11,272 bases of DNA, from NCBI GenBank assembly GCA_026387995.1, contig JAPLKQ010000058.1, positions 1 to 11,272 on the forward strand. The letters run 5' to 3'. Under the pieces are notes generated by a model. That model was not told where the DNA came from. It did no database searches and was given only the letters and a program-made list of their open reading frames with translations. This DNA is from Bacillota bacterium. GTDB lineage: Bacteria; Bacillota_I; Bacilli_A; RFN20; CAG-826. Shown here in pieces: positions 4,986-11,272 of this stretch. Numbering within the stretch: position 1 is the stretch's first letter; each line of letters opens with the position of its first letter. The translations under genes were made by a program, and so were the position numbers.

Positions 4986-6348
4986 GGGATTTCTCAAAGT
5001 CGCCGCGCTTGCCGTTTTTGTGTTCTTGGCATCGGGGTGTACCGCGAACTTTTGTTCAAACGCCGATAAAGCCCACATCATGTACGTTTATGATAGCGGC
5101 GTCACCGTCAATGGTGCCCCCGTTACTTCCACAACCGTGCTTCAACCCACCGACGTCGTTGCCTATAACGCTGATTTGACGAAAGTCTTAGCTAGCGCCG
5201 CCACCTCCGGATTTCAAGTCCCGAGCCATGAGTTCTGGGTTAGCCTTGATCAAAAAGTTTTAGCGAAGGCTCACGACAAAGCTGTCGTGTCCGGAGATCT
5301 CGACCTCACGGATGCCACCGTTCTCACGAAATATGGTTACCTCAAGTTCTATGGTACCGACGATACGCTTTGGGGCTATTGGCTAACTTGGGTTGGCGAA
5401 CTGAAGCTTACTTTAGGCATCGAAAACTGCCCGGATGCCGACTTCACCACCTTATACAAATCGAAAGTGAACGCTTCCTATTCTACCTTCAAGGCTTGCA
5501 TCGCCGTCACCAATGGCTACTACGGCCCGAACGAAAACTATTTCGTTACCGGAAAGTCCTGGGGTTATGCCTTTAATAAAGGTTTAATCGAAGGTTTGCT
5601 TGTTTACCCAGTGGCTTGGTTAGTCGATACCTTATCCATTAGCTTCGGTTCTAACTCCGTCGCGATGGCGGGTTGGGCGCAACTCTTAGCCATTCTCTTA
5701 ACCACGATCATTGTCCGCGGACTTCTCATGGCCGCGACCTTTAAATCCACTTTAGGGACGCAGAAGATGAGCTTGCTACAACCTGAACTGGCAAAGCTGC
5801 AAGGCAAATACCCGAACGCCAACACCAATCAGTATGAAAAACAGAAGTTGGCACAGGAACAGATGGATTTGTATAAGAAGAACGGAATCAGTCCTTTCTC
5901 GCAAATTCTCGTCATGCTCGTCCAATTCCCAATCTTCATTGCCGTTTGGGGCGCCATGACCGGATCCTCCGTGCTCGCCACCGGTTCTGTCTTCGGACTC
6001 AACTTGAACGCCTCGGTTGGCAACGCCATGATTACCAATCTCTTTTCCGCCGCTTGGTTTACCGCTGTTGGCCTATTCGTGGCCATGGCTGTCGCTCAGT
6101 TCGTTTCGATGAAACTGCCTACCTGGATTCAAAAGAAACACACAAAAGATGTCATGCACACGATGAAAAACCCAGCCGCTGATTCGCAGCAAAAACAAAT
6201 GAAGATGATTAGCAACGTCATGCTGATCATGATCATCGTCATGGGCTTCTCCTTACCGTCCGCCATGGGCGTCTACTGGTTCATCGGCGCGCTCATCTCA
6301 GTCGCTCAGACCTTTATTACTAAGAAAGTGATGGATGCTAAAAAATGA
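4969..6348 (+). CDS. yidC: Membrane protein insertase YidC/OxaA (lipoprotein form)
   Basis: YidC inserts membrane proteins, alone or with the Sec translocon. A lipoprotein signal peptide is clear: KR-rich start, hydrophobic stretch, then lipobox LASGC with Cys24. The insertase core starts near residue 205 (GLIEGLLVYPVAWLVDTLS), followed by TM2 (about 236-256) holding the conserved groove arginine R250 in IIVRGLLM. Next come the cytoplasmic hairpin with QPELAKLQGKYP and YKKNGISPF, a TM at 311-331, another at 358-381, and a last at 413-450 (SLPSAMGVYWF). It ends in a basic tail. At 459 residues it is far longer than the ~260-residue Gram-positive YidC. The excess is a ~180-residue N-terminal domain (25-204) outside the membrane. 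The start is set by AGGAGG at 4956-4961. It overlaps the rnpA end by 17 bp and jag by 4 bp. Confidence 0.95.
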   Translation: MTKRAKGFLKVAALAVFVFLASGCTANFCSNADKAHIMYVYDSGVTVNGAPVTSTTVLQPTDVVAYNADLTKVLASAATSGFQVPSHEFWVSLDQKVLAKAHDKAVVSGDLDLTDATVLTKYGYLKFYGTDDTLWGYWLTWVGELKLTLGIENCPDADFTTLYKSKVNASYSTFKACIAVTNGYYGPNENYFVTGKSWGYAFNKGLIEGLLVYPVAWLVDTLSISFGSNSVAMAGWAQLLAILLTTIIVRGLLMAATFKSTLGTQKMSLLQPELAKLQGKYPNANTNQYEKQKLAQEQMDLYKKNGISPFSQILVMLVQFPIFIAVWGAMTGSSVLATGSVFGLNLNASVGNAMITNLFSAAWFTAVGLFVAMAVAQFVSMKLPTWIQKKHTKDVMHTMKNPAADSQQKQMKMISNVMLIMIIVMGFSLPSAMGVYWFIGALISVAQTFITKKVMDAKK

Positions 6349-6944
6349 AAAAATACTCTGCCAAAACGCTGGAAGAAGCTTTAGCTGCCGCGGCCGCCGA
6401 TCTCGGCCAACCGGTTGAAGCGCTCAGTTATACCGTTTCCGAAGAGAAGAAGAGCCTATTCTCCAAAAAAATCACGATTGAAGTCGCTGAAATCTCAGAC
6501 GCCATCGCTTATGCCGAGAAATACTTAGTCGACGCCATCGCCACTTTTGGCATTACCGCGACCGCCAAGAGCACGATTAGCGACGATGTCATCCGTATTT
6601 CCTTAGACAGCGACCATAACTCAATTCTCATCGGCAAAAACGGCAACACGCTCCAAGCCTTGAATGAATTGACCAAGTTATCGGTTTCCAGCAAATTCAA
6701 AAAACGTTTCCGTATTTTGCTCGATATCAACGAATATAAAGACAGCAAATACGAGAAACTCATTTCCATCGCCCGCCGCACGGCGCTGGATGTACAACGG
6801 ACCAAAATCCCGGCCACGCTTGAAGCGATGCCAGCGGACGAACGGCGCGTTATCCATAATGCTCTCAACGGCATGCCGCACATCAAGACGGAAAGCGTCG
6901 GCGAAGGCCATCACCGTCAAATCACGATTAATTACGTCGAATAA
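6345..6944 (+). CDS. khpB: RNA-binding protein Jag/KhpB (Jag_N, KH and R3H domains)
   Basis: Jag/KhpB is a cytoplasmic RNA-binding protein usually encoded right after the yidC homologue. In streptococci and related bacteria it acts with KhpA in cell elongation and division control. The 199 residues hold all three expected parts: the Jag_N domain at about 1-50 (EEALAAAAADLG ... KKSLFSKK), a KH domain at about 54-130 with the GxxG loop GKNG at 97-100, and an R3H domain at the C-terminus with R167-x3-H171 (MPADERRVIHNAL). The ATG overlaps the yidC stop (ATGA, 6345-6348), so the two are translationally coupled. The terminator stem begins inside its stop codon. Length and order match the family, and nothing is missing. 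Confidence 0.95.
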   Translation: MKKYSAKTLEEALAAAAADLGQPVEALSYTVSEEKKSLFSKKITIEVAEISDAIAYAEKYLVDAIATFGITATAKSTISDDVIRISLDSDHNSILIGKNGNTLQALNELTKLSVSSKFKKRFRILLDINEYKDSKYEKLISIARRTALDVQRTKIPATLEAMPADERRVIHNALNGMPHIKTESVGEGHHRQITINYVE

Positions 6945-6968
6945 GAACCCTTCGCGGGTTCTTTTTTT
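6943..6968 (+). terminator. Rho-independent terminator after jag
   Basis: An 8-bp stem (AAGAACCC at 6943-6950, GGGTTCTT at 6956-6963) with loop TTCGC is followed by an unbroken T-run to 6968. The left arm includes the last two bases of the jag stop codon. It ends the rpmH-rnpA-yidC-jag unit and isolates it from mnmE 30 bp downstream. Confidence 0.9.
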
Positions 6969-6997
6969 ATGTTACTATTATCATTGGAAGTGAGAAT

Positions 6998-8326
6998 ATG
7001 TTCGATACCATAGTGGCTTTGGCCACCGCCCCTGTCAAAAGCGCATTAGCCATCATCCGCGTCTCCGGAGATGACTCTTTTGCGGTCGTCTCGAAACTAT
7101 TTTCCCGTGATTTAACGCATATCGCCAAACGTCAGATCGTTTATGGAAAAATACGCGATGGCAAAGAATCCATCGATGAAGTCATCGTTCTCGTTTATGT
7201 CGGGCCCAAGAGTTTCACGGGTGAAAACCTCGTCGAAATCATCTGCCACGGCAGCGTGCTGATTGCCAATCAGATTATCGAACTACTAATCAAACAAGGC
7301 GCTCGCCTCGCCGTTCGCGGTGAATTTTCGAATCGGGCCTACCTTCACAGCCGGATTGATTTAATCCAGGCCGAGGCGATTAATGACATGATCAATTCCA
7401 CCAGCGCCGAAGCGAAAAAACTTTCGCTCATGAGCCTGGAAGGGAAAACTAGTTCCTTAATTCTTCCGCTTAAAGAACACATCGCGGATTTAGTAAGCCT
7501 TATCGAAGTAAACATTGATTATCCCGAGTATGAGGATATCGAAAAAGTGAATAAAGAGAAAATCATTAAGGAAACCACCGCTTTACATAGTGAAATCCAG
7601 AAATTAATCGCGCAAGGGCGACAAGGCAAAATCATTAAAGAAGGACTCAATGTCGCTATCGTCGGTAAACCCAATGTTGGCAAATCCTCTTTACTCAACG
7701 CCTTAATTAAAGAAGATAAGGCCATTGTTACTTCGATTGCTGGGACGACCCGTGACGTGGTTGAAGGCGACGTGAATCTCAAAGGCATCACGCTGCATTT
7801 ATATGACACTGCTGGCATCCGCCCATCTACTGATTTAATCGAAAGCATCGGCATTGATAAAGCCAAAAAGACCCTTGCGGACGCTGATTTAGTCTTGCTT
7901 GTTCTTGATGCCTCGAGAAAACTCGACCAGGACGATCAGGAAATGCTTTCCCTGACCGAAGGCAAAAAAAGAATCATCGTTTATAACAAATCCGACATTG
8001 TCACAAAAAAAGAAGACAAAAAGCTTTATATCTCCGCACTCAACCACGACATCTCTCGGCTTGAGGAAGCCATCGCCAAACTTTTCGGAATTGAAGAAGA
8101 AAGCTATTTACGCCCAAGTTTAAACAATGCGCGGCAACTGGGACTTTTGGAACAGGCTGACGAAGCGCTTCAAAATGCGAAAAAAGATGCCTTCGCCGGA
8201 CTATCGATTGATCTTGTCAGCGTTTCGCTGCTTGAAGCATATCATGCGGTCTTGAATCTCCTCGGCGAAGAAAACCAAAACGACTTGAGCGACGAGATAT
8301 TCTCGCGATTCTGTGTTGGAAAGTAG
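6998..8326 (+). CDS. mnmE: tRNA uridine-5-carboxymethylaminomethyl modification GTPase MnmE
   Basis: MnmE, with MnmG, modifies the wobble uridine at position 34 of certain tRNAs. The 442 residues match the family (about 450). The N-terminal tetrahydrofolate-binding domain starts MFDTIVALATAP and includes FTGENLVEIICHG and RGEFSNRAY. The helical part carries NIDYPEYED. The inserted G domain has G1 GKPNVGKS at 223-230, G2 AGTTRD at 248-253, G3 DTAG at 270-273, the catalytic-type glutamate E282 in LIESIGI, and G4 NKSD at 330-333. The C-terminal FCVGK supplies the conserved Cys439. The start follows GGAAGTGAG at a normal distance. A terminator lies just upstream, yet I see no convincing promoter in the 30-bp gap beyond a TATTAT at 6976-6981. 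tatD follows after 9 bp. The usual neighbour mnmG is not next to it. Confidence 0.98.
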   Translation: MFDTIVALATAPVKSALAIIRVSGDDSFAVVSKLFSRDLTHIAKRQIVYGKIRDGKESIDEVIVLVYVGPKSFTGENLVEIICHGSVLIANQIIELLIKQGARLAVRGEFSNRAYLHSRIDLIQAEAINDMINSTSAEAKKLSLMSLEGKTSSLILPLKEHIADLVSLIEVNIDYPEYEDIEKVNKEKIIKETTALHSEIQKLIAQGRQGKIIKEGLNVAIVGKPNVGKSSLLNALIKEDKAIVTSIAGTTRDVVEGDVNLKGITLHLYDTAGIRPSTDLIESIGIDKAKKTLADADLVLLVLDASRKLDQDDQEMLSLTEGKKRIIVYNKSDIVTKKEDKKLYISALNHDISRLEEAIAKLFGIEEESYLRPSLNNARQLGLLEQADEALQNAKKDAFAGLSIDLVSVSLLEAYHAVLNLLGEENQNDLSDEIFSRFCVGK

Positions 8327-8335
8327 GAAGCAAAC

Positions 8336-9109
8336 ATGTATTTTGATACGCACTGTCACTTAAACAGCGATGATTTTAGCAAAGACATACCCGGTTACTT
8401 GAAACGCGCTCATGAAAAAGGCGTCGATCATTTTATCGTCATCGGATGGGATGTCCCTTCCTCGCTCAAAGCCGTTGAACTTGCCGAGCAATATCCAGAG
8501 GTTTATGCCGCGGTTGGTTTCCACCCCTGCAATATCTTTAACGTACCCGAGGATCAGTTCGCCGTCGTGAAGCGTTTGCTCTCGCATCCTAAGGTCGTTG
8601 CGGTAGGTGAAATAGGGCTGGATTTTTACTGGAACAAACTGGAGGACGAGAGGGATTTGCAAAGGAAATATTTTGTCCGGCAAATCGAGCTCGCAAATCG
8701 AAGTAAAAAACCAATCATAATTCACGCACGGGAAGCGTCTCTGGAAACACTCAAAATTTTGCAAGAAAATCCACCGCTTTTTGGAGGGGTCATGCACTGC
8801 TATGCCGCCTCTAAAGAAATGGTTGATAGTTTTGTGGCCCTAGGTCTCTATATTTCATTAGGAGGTCCAGTCACCTTTTCGAACGCCAGAGTGAGCAAAG
8901 AAGTCGCTGCCTATGTAGCGTTAAAAAACCTCTTGATCGAAACGGATGCCCCCTATCTGACACCGATGCCTTTCCGTGGTAAGAAAAACGAGTCATCTTA
9001 CCTTCCTTTGATTGCCGCCGAGATTGGCAAAATTAAAAATCTTGACGCTGAGGATATCGGAGAATGGACCACGAGAAACGCAGCCATGTTGTTTCACGTG
9101 AAACTATGA
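8336..9109 (+). CDS. tatD: TatD family metal-dependent deoxyribonuclease
   Basis: TatD-family proteins are TIM-barrel metal hydrolases with DNase activity. Cellular roles proposed include DNA repair and DNA breakdown. The 257 residues match the family, and the metal ligands are all present: H6 and H8 in DTHCHL, E92 in GEIGLDFYW, H130 in IIIHARE, H154 in MHCY and D204 in ETDAPYLTP. The start is fixed by AGGAAG at 8325-8330 and by the MYFDTHCHL motif. It lies 9 bp after mnmE and overlaps rnmV by 4 bp, and the tatD-rnmV-rsmA order is the same as in Bacillus. The last codons (LFHVKL) coincide with a parS sequence, so this C-terminus is shaped by a DNA site. Confidence 0.95.
   Translation: MYFDTHCHLNSDDFSKDIPGYLKRAHEKGVDHFIVIGWDVPSSLKAVELAEQYPEVYAAVGFHPCNIFNVPEDQFAVVKRLLSHPKVVAVGEIGLDFYWNKLEDERDLQRKYFVRQIELANRSKKPIIIHAREASLETLKILQENPPLFGGVMHCYAASKEMVDSFVALGLYISLGGPVTFSNARVSKEVAAYVALKNLLIETDAPYLTPMPFRGKKNESSYLPLIAAEIGKIKNLDAEDIGEWTTRNAAMLFHVKL
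9090..9105. other. parS: parS site 1 (ParB/Spo0J binding)
   Basis: The sequence TGTTTCACGTGAAACT matches 15 of 16 positions of the bacterial parS consensus TGTTNCACGTGAAACA and contains the perfect 14-bp palindrome GTTTCACGTGAAAC. ParB (Spo0J) loads on such sites, spreads, and recruits SMC to organise and segregate origins. It straddles the tatD end, immediately before the rnmV start codon. A 14-bp palindrome of this exact sequence is very unlikely by chance, and a second copy lies 123 bp away. Confidence 0.92.
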
Positions 9110-9654
9110 CAAAAACAACCATAAGAGAGGTTATCGTCGTAGAAGGACGTACAGATGTAGTGTTTTTAGAATCCTTTTTAGATGCCGAAATTGTCTCAAC
9201 CAATGGTTCAGATGTTCCACGTGAAACAATTGACTACCTTTCCGCTTTGTCAAAGACAAAGAAAATAATCGTCCTGACCGATCCAGACAGCCCAGGGAAA
9301 AGAATCCGCGATATTTTAGATAAGGAAATCCCCAATCTTTTCCATGCCTTTGTCCCCAAGTCAAAAGCCATCAAAAAACATAAGGTTGGCATCGCTGAAT
9401 CGAGCCCTGAAGAGGTCCTGAAGGCCCTCGAGCATCTAGTTACTTTTGACAAAGATTCGCTTGGAAATTTGACGATGGAGGACTTGTTTGAACTTGAGCT
9501 TGTTGGGCATGAAGACAGTTTTAAAAACAGAGAAATCATTTCTCAAAAATTCCACCTAGGATTTGGTAACGGAAAAACCATTTTGAAACGCTTAAATTGT
9601 TTAAAAATCACAGGCCAACAAATCGCGGAAACGCTGAAGGAGATTAAACCATGA
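9106..9654 (+). CDS. rnmV: Ribonuclease M5 (5S rRNA maturation, Toprim)
   Basis: RNase M5 cuts 5S rRNA precursor to its mature ends, a low-GC Gram-positive type enzyme. I start at the ATG at 9106 (182 residues, close to the ~186 of Bacillus), which overlaps the tatD stop as ATGA. A longer frame from 9064 adds 14 residues (MDHEKRS...) with no ribosome site at good distance and overlaps tatD more. The Toprim catalytic residues are visible: E13 in IVVEGRTDVVF, and D59 and D61 in LTDPDSPGKRIR. The C-terminal FGNGKTILKRLNCLKI is the usual DNA/RNA-binding helical end. The space where a ribosome site would lie is filled by parS, so translation probably relies on coupling. It overlaps rsmA by 4 bp. 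Confidence 0.93.
   Translation: MTKTTIREVIVVEGRTDVVFLESFLDAEIVSTNGSDVPRETIDYLSALSKTKKIIVLTDPDSPGKRIRDILDKEIPNLFHAFVPKSKAIKKHKVGIAESSPEEVLKALEHLVTFDKDSLGNLTMEDLFELELVGHEDSFKNREIISQKFHLGFGNGKTILKRLNCLKITGQQIAETLKEIKP
9213..9228. other. parS: parS site 2 (ParB/Spo0J binding), inside rnmV
   Basis: TGTTCCACGTGAAACA matches every fixed position of the parS consensus TGTTNCACGTGAAACA. It lies inside the rnmV coding frame, encoding VPRET at residues 37-41. It is about 5 kb from the origin, the expected place for ParB loading sites. Confidence 0.93.
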
Positions 9655-10475
9655 TTGATCACCCTATCGCCAACAAAGAATATGTCATCAAAACGATGGT
9701 TGAAATCACTGCAAAACCCCTTAAAAAATGGGGCCAGAATTTTCTCATCGACGACAAGGTGGCAGAAGCCATTGTAAAATCGATTGATCTTGATGCTAAA
9801 AAACGTGTCCTCGAAATCGGCTCTGGGTTAGGAGCTTTATCCTATCATCTCGTGAAGTCAAAAGCGCGCGTTGATTTACTCGAAATCGACCCCCTGCTTT
9901 CAGAACATCTTAGAAAGGTTTTTAAAAACGATTTGGCCGTCACGGTGATTACCCAGGACGTACTGAAAACCGATCTTTCGGGATACGACGTGATCGTTGG
10001 CAATTTACCCTACTACATCACGACCCCAATCATCGAGCAAGTTCTCGATGTCGCGTCAACCACTTCCACGTTTGTGGCCATGGTCCAAAAAGAAGCTTAC
10101 CCAAGAATAAACGCCAAACTTGGAAGCGAATCTTATGGACCGCTTTCCATTCTTATCTCATATCTCGGAAAAGTGAAAACGGTTTCCAAAGTCAGCAAGG
10201 TTTGCTTCTTGCCGACGCCTCACGTTGATTCGCTGGTATTCAAAATTGATTTCCGAAAGGATATTGATCCGGCGTTCACCAAGGAACTCACGAAAGTTGT
10301 CAAAGGACTTTTCCATTTAAGAAGGAAAACGATTTTAAATAATCTTTATGGTTATCTTGGCGATAAAGAAAAGGCTGCCGAATTGCTTGCTAAATTGAAT
10401 ATCCCGATGAATAAACGTCCCGAAGAATTGCCGCTTTCCTTCTATGTTTCGCTCACGCAGTTGCTGAACGCTTAA
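9651..10475 (+). CDS. rsmA: 16S rRNA (adenine1518-N6/adenine1519-N6)-dimethyltransferase RsmA
   Basis: RsmA (KsgA) dimethylates two adjacent adenines near the 3' end of 16S rRNA late in 30S assembly, using S-adenosylmethionine. The 274-residue product has KKWGQNFLID at 25-34 (the family start motif), the SAM-binding loop LEIGSGLGALS at 54-64, the acidic LEIDP near 78-81, and the catalytic motif IV NLPYYI at 118-123. The C-terminal FHLRRKTILNNL is also standard. The ATG overlaps the rnmV stop (9651-9654) and has AAGGAGA seven bases upstream. M16 is a possible alternative, but family members carry a similar length before GQNF. Slightly shorter than Bacillus KsgA (292), with nothing obviously missing. 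Confidence 0.97.
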   Translation: MIDHPIANKEYVIKTMVEITAKPLKKWGQNFLIDDKVAEAIVKSIDLDAKKRVLEIGSGLGALSYHLVKSKARVDLLEIDPLLSEHLRKVFKNDLAVTVITQDVLKTDLSGYDVIVGNLPYYITTPIIEQVLDVASTTSTFVAMVQKEAYPRINAKLGSESYGPLSILISYLGKVKTVSKVSKVCFLPTPHVDSLVFKIDFRKDIDPAFTKELTKVVKGLFHLRRKTILNNLYGYLGDKEKAAELLAKLNIPMNKRPEELPLSFYVSLTQLLNA

Positions 10476-10503
10476 TGAGAATTGATTGGCTAGGTTTTAT
10501 TAT

Positions 10504-10532
10504 TTGCTTTTAACACCGTTGAATATTAGAAT
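10504..10532 (+). promoter_or_regulatory. Candidate ispE promoter with overlapping palindrome
   Basis: TTGCTT at 10504-10509 and TAGAAT at 10527-10532 are 17 bp apart, a fair -35/-10 pair in the 87-bp gap after rsmA. The -10 lies inside an 18-bp palindrome (10520-10537). The leader would be about 24 nt with GGAAGG at 10549-10554. Confidence 0.5.
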
Positions 10533-10537
10533 ATTCA
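10520..10537. repeat. 18-bp inverted repeat, possible operator over ispE -10
   Basis: TGAATATTAGAATATTCA has two perfect 8-bp arms around an AG centre. It overlaps the putative ispE -10 element, so a dimeric repressor bound here would block the promoter. It is not followed by a T-run and is poor in GC, so it does not look like a terminator. The regulator is not identifiable from the window. Confidence 0.5.
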
Positions 10538-10562
10538 TGCTACTTGTCGGAAGGAAAACCCT

Positions 10563-11272
10563 ATGATTATCCAAGCACACGCTAAAATAAACGTCGCATT
10601 GAATATATTGAACAAAAGAGAAGACGGATACCATACCCTTGATATGGTGATGTTGCCCTTGGATTTACACGACTCCATCGACATTTCTTTGTTGCCTGCA
10701 GATTTTGACACATTCATTACTTGTGACGACGTATCGCTAGAAACCGGCGAATATAATTTGTGTACAATTGCCCTCAAAGCCATGCGCGAAAGATATCAGT
10801 TTAAACAAGAGTTCCGTATCCACATCCACAAGTCAATCCCGATGGCGGCCGGGCTAGGCGGCGGAAGCAGCGATGCAGCAGCCGTCATGCACGCCATCTG
10901 CACGCTACTCAAGATTCATCCAGACCCAGTCGAAATTAATGAAATTGCCAGAACGATCGGCTCAGACGTTCCGTTCTTTTATGAAGGAAAAGCCGCGCGC
11001 GTCAGCGGAGTCGGCGAAATTGTTAAACCGATTCAAGTTGCAAAACGCTATTATGCTCTGATCGTAAAACCCGGAAACGGATTATCAACGAGAACCGTTT
11101 ACAGTCAATATGACTTGATGGAAAAAGAAGCCGTGGACGTTGATGCCGTTGTTAGCGCCCTTGCCATTGGGGACGATGACAAGTTAGCATCATCTATGGC
11201 AAAAAAAAAAAAAAAACCAGCGTTCTTTCTCTTACCGGAAATCAAAAAAGTTAAAGAAAGCCTCATAAAAGA
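10563..11272 (+). CDS. ispE: 4-diphosphocytidyl-2-C-methyl-D-erythritol kinase (3' end cut by window edge)
   Basis: IspE phosphorylates CDP-methylerythritol with ATP in the MEP pathway to isopentenyl diphosphate. The frame from the ATG at 10563 stays open to the window end (236 complete codons of a usual ~285). The N-terminal AKIN motif (A7-N10, with K8), the GHMP kinase ATP loop PMAAGLGGGSSDAA at 93-106 and GSDVPFF with D135 are all present. The C-terminal glycine-rich motif lies outside. Oddly, residues 214-218 are five lysines from a run of 16 A (11201-11216), exactly where the family has N-x-L-E-x before the conserved LPEI. The frame is kept on both sides. GGAAGG lies 8 nt upstream of the start. 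This could be a local sequence error, and the gene identity is otherwise safe. Confidence 0.94.
   Translation, partial: MIIQAHAKINVALNILNKREDGYHTLDMVMLPLDLHDSIDISLLPADFDTFITCDDVSLETGEYNLCTIALKAMRERYQFKQEFRIHIHKSIPMAAGLGGGSSDAAAVMHAICTLLKIHPDPVEINEIARTIGSDVPFFYEGKAARVSGVGEIVKPIQVAKRYYALIVKPGNGLSTRTVYSQYDLMEKEAVDVDAVVSALAIGDDDKLASSMAKKKKKPAFFLLPEIKKVKESLIK
11201..11216 (+). repeat. Homopolymer run of 16 A within ispE
   Basis: Sixteen consecutive A bases encode the end of one alanine codon plus five lysines. Nothing else in the window comes close to this length. It replaces a conserved segment of the protein without shifting the frame. Confidence 0.9.

Noticed and set aside
6969..6997. Promoter for mnmE in the gap after the jag terminator
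   Set aside because: TATTAT is present at 6976-6981, but the matching -35 position falls in the terminator stem (CGCGGG region); too weak to list as a feature.
1..11272. CRISPR arrays, insertion sequences, tRNA/rRNA genes, toxin-antitoxin or defence genes
   Set aside because: No spaced direct repeats, transposase-like frames, cloverleaf or other such genes were seen; almost all of the window is explained by conserved core genes.

Overview
The window is a bacterial chromosomal replication origin (oriC) with its flanking housekeeping genes. A non-coding origin of about 500 bp (3940-4444) separates two gene groups that both point away from it. Leftward on the minus strand run dnaA, dnaN, yaaA and recF (recF is cut by the left edge). 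Rightward on the plus strand run rpmH, rnpA, yidC, jag/khpB, mnmE, tatD, rnmV, rsmA and ispE (ispE is cut by the right edge). This is the classical Firmicutes/Bacilli-type origin layout. A lipoprotein YidC, a YaaA S4 protein and RnmV point the same way. TGA ends yaaA, yidC, tatD and rnmV, so the standard code is used, which argues against Mycoplasma or Spiroplasma. I infer an uncultured or lesser-known member of Bacilli or a code-11 Mollicutes relative. Genus cannot be read from this window.

Left arm: RecF-YaaA overlap by ATGA. An intrinsic terminator on the minus strand separates dnaN from yaaA. dnaN has its own promoter-like elements in the gap after dnaA. Origin: a tandem run of DnaA-box-like sites (TGTGGAGAA, 14-bp spacing) lies next to an A/T-rich, phased A-tract stretch, followed by a strong promoter for rpmH.

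Right arm: rpmH is followed by a GC-rich hairpin with a T-run that probably attenuates transcription into rnpA. yidC and jag overlap by 4 bp and end at a terminator. mnmE-tatD-rnmV-rsmA form a tight operon with 4-bp overlaps. ispE follows after an 87-bp gap holding a promoter with a palindrome over its -10. The genes cover replication initiation and clamp loading (DnaA, DnaN, RecF), translation and RNA maturation (L34, RnpA, MnmE, RnmV, RsmA), membrane protein insertion (YidC, Jag) and isoprenoid synthesis (IspE).

The most notable items are these. Two parS (ParB-binding) sites sit at the start of and inside rnmV. rnpA is frameshifted by an apparent 7-nt loss. A run of 16 A residues replaces the conserved N-x-L-E segment of ispE. 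The C-over-G bias of the outward (leading/coding) strands is opposite to the usual bacterial skew. DnaA has an atypical Walker A, and YidC carries an unusually large N-terminal extracytoplasmic domain. No mobile element, CRISPR array, tRNA or rRNA was seen, and I found no clearly new multi-gene system.
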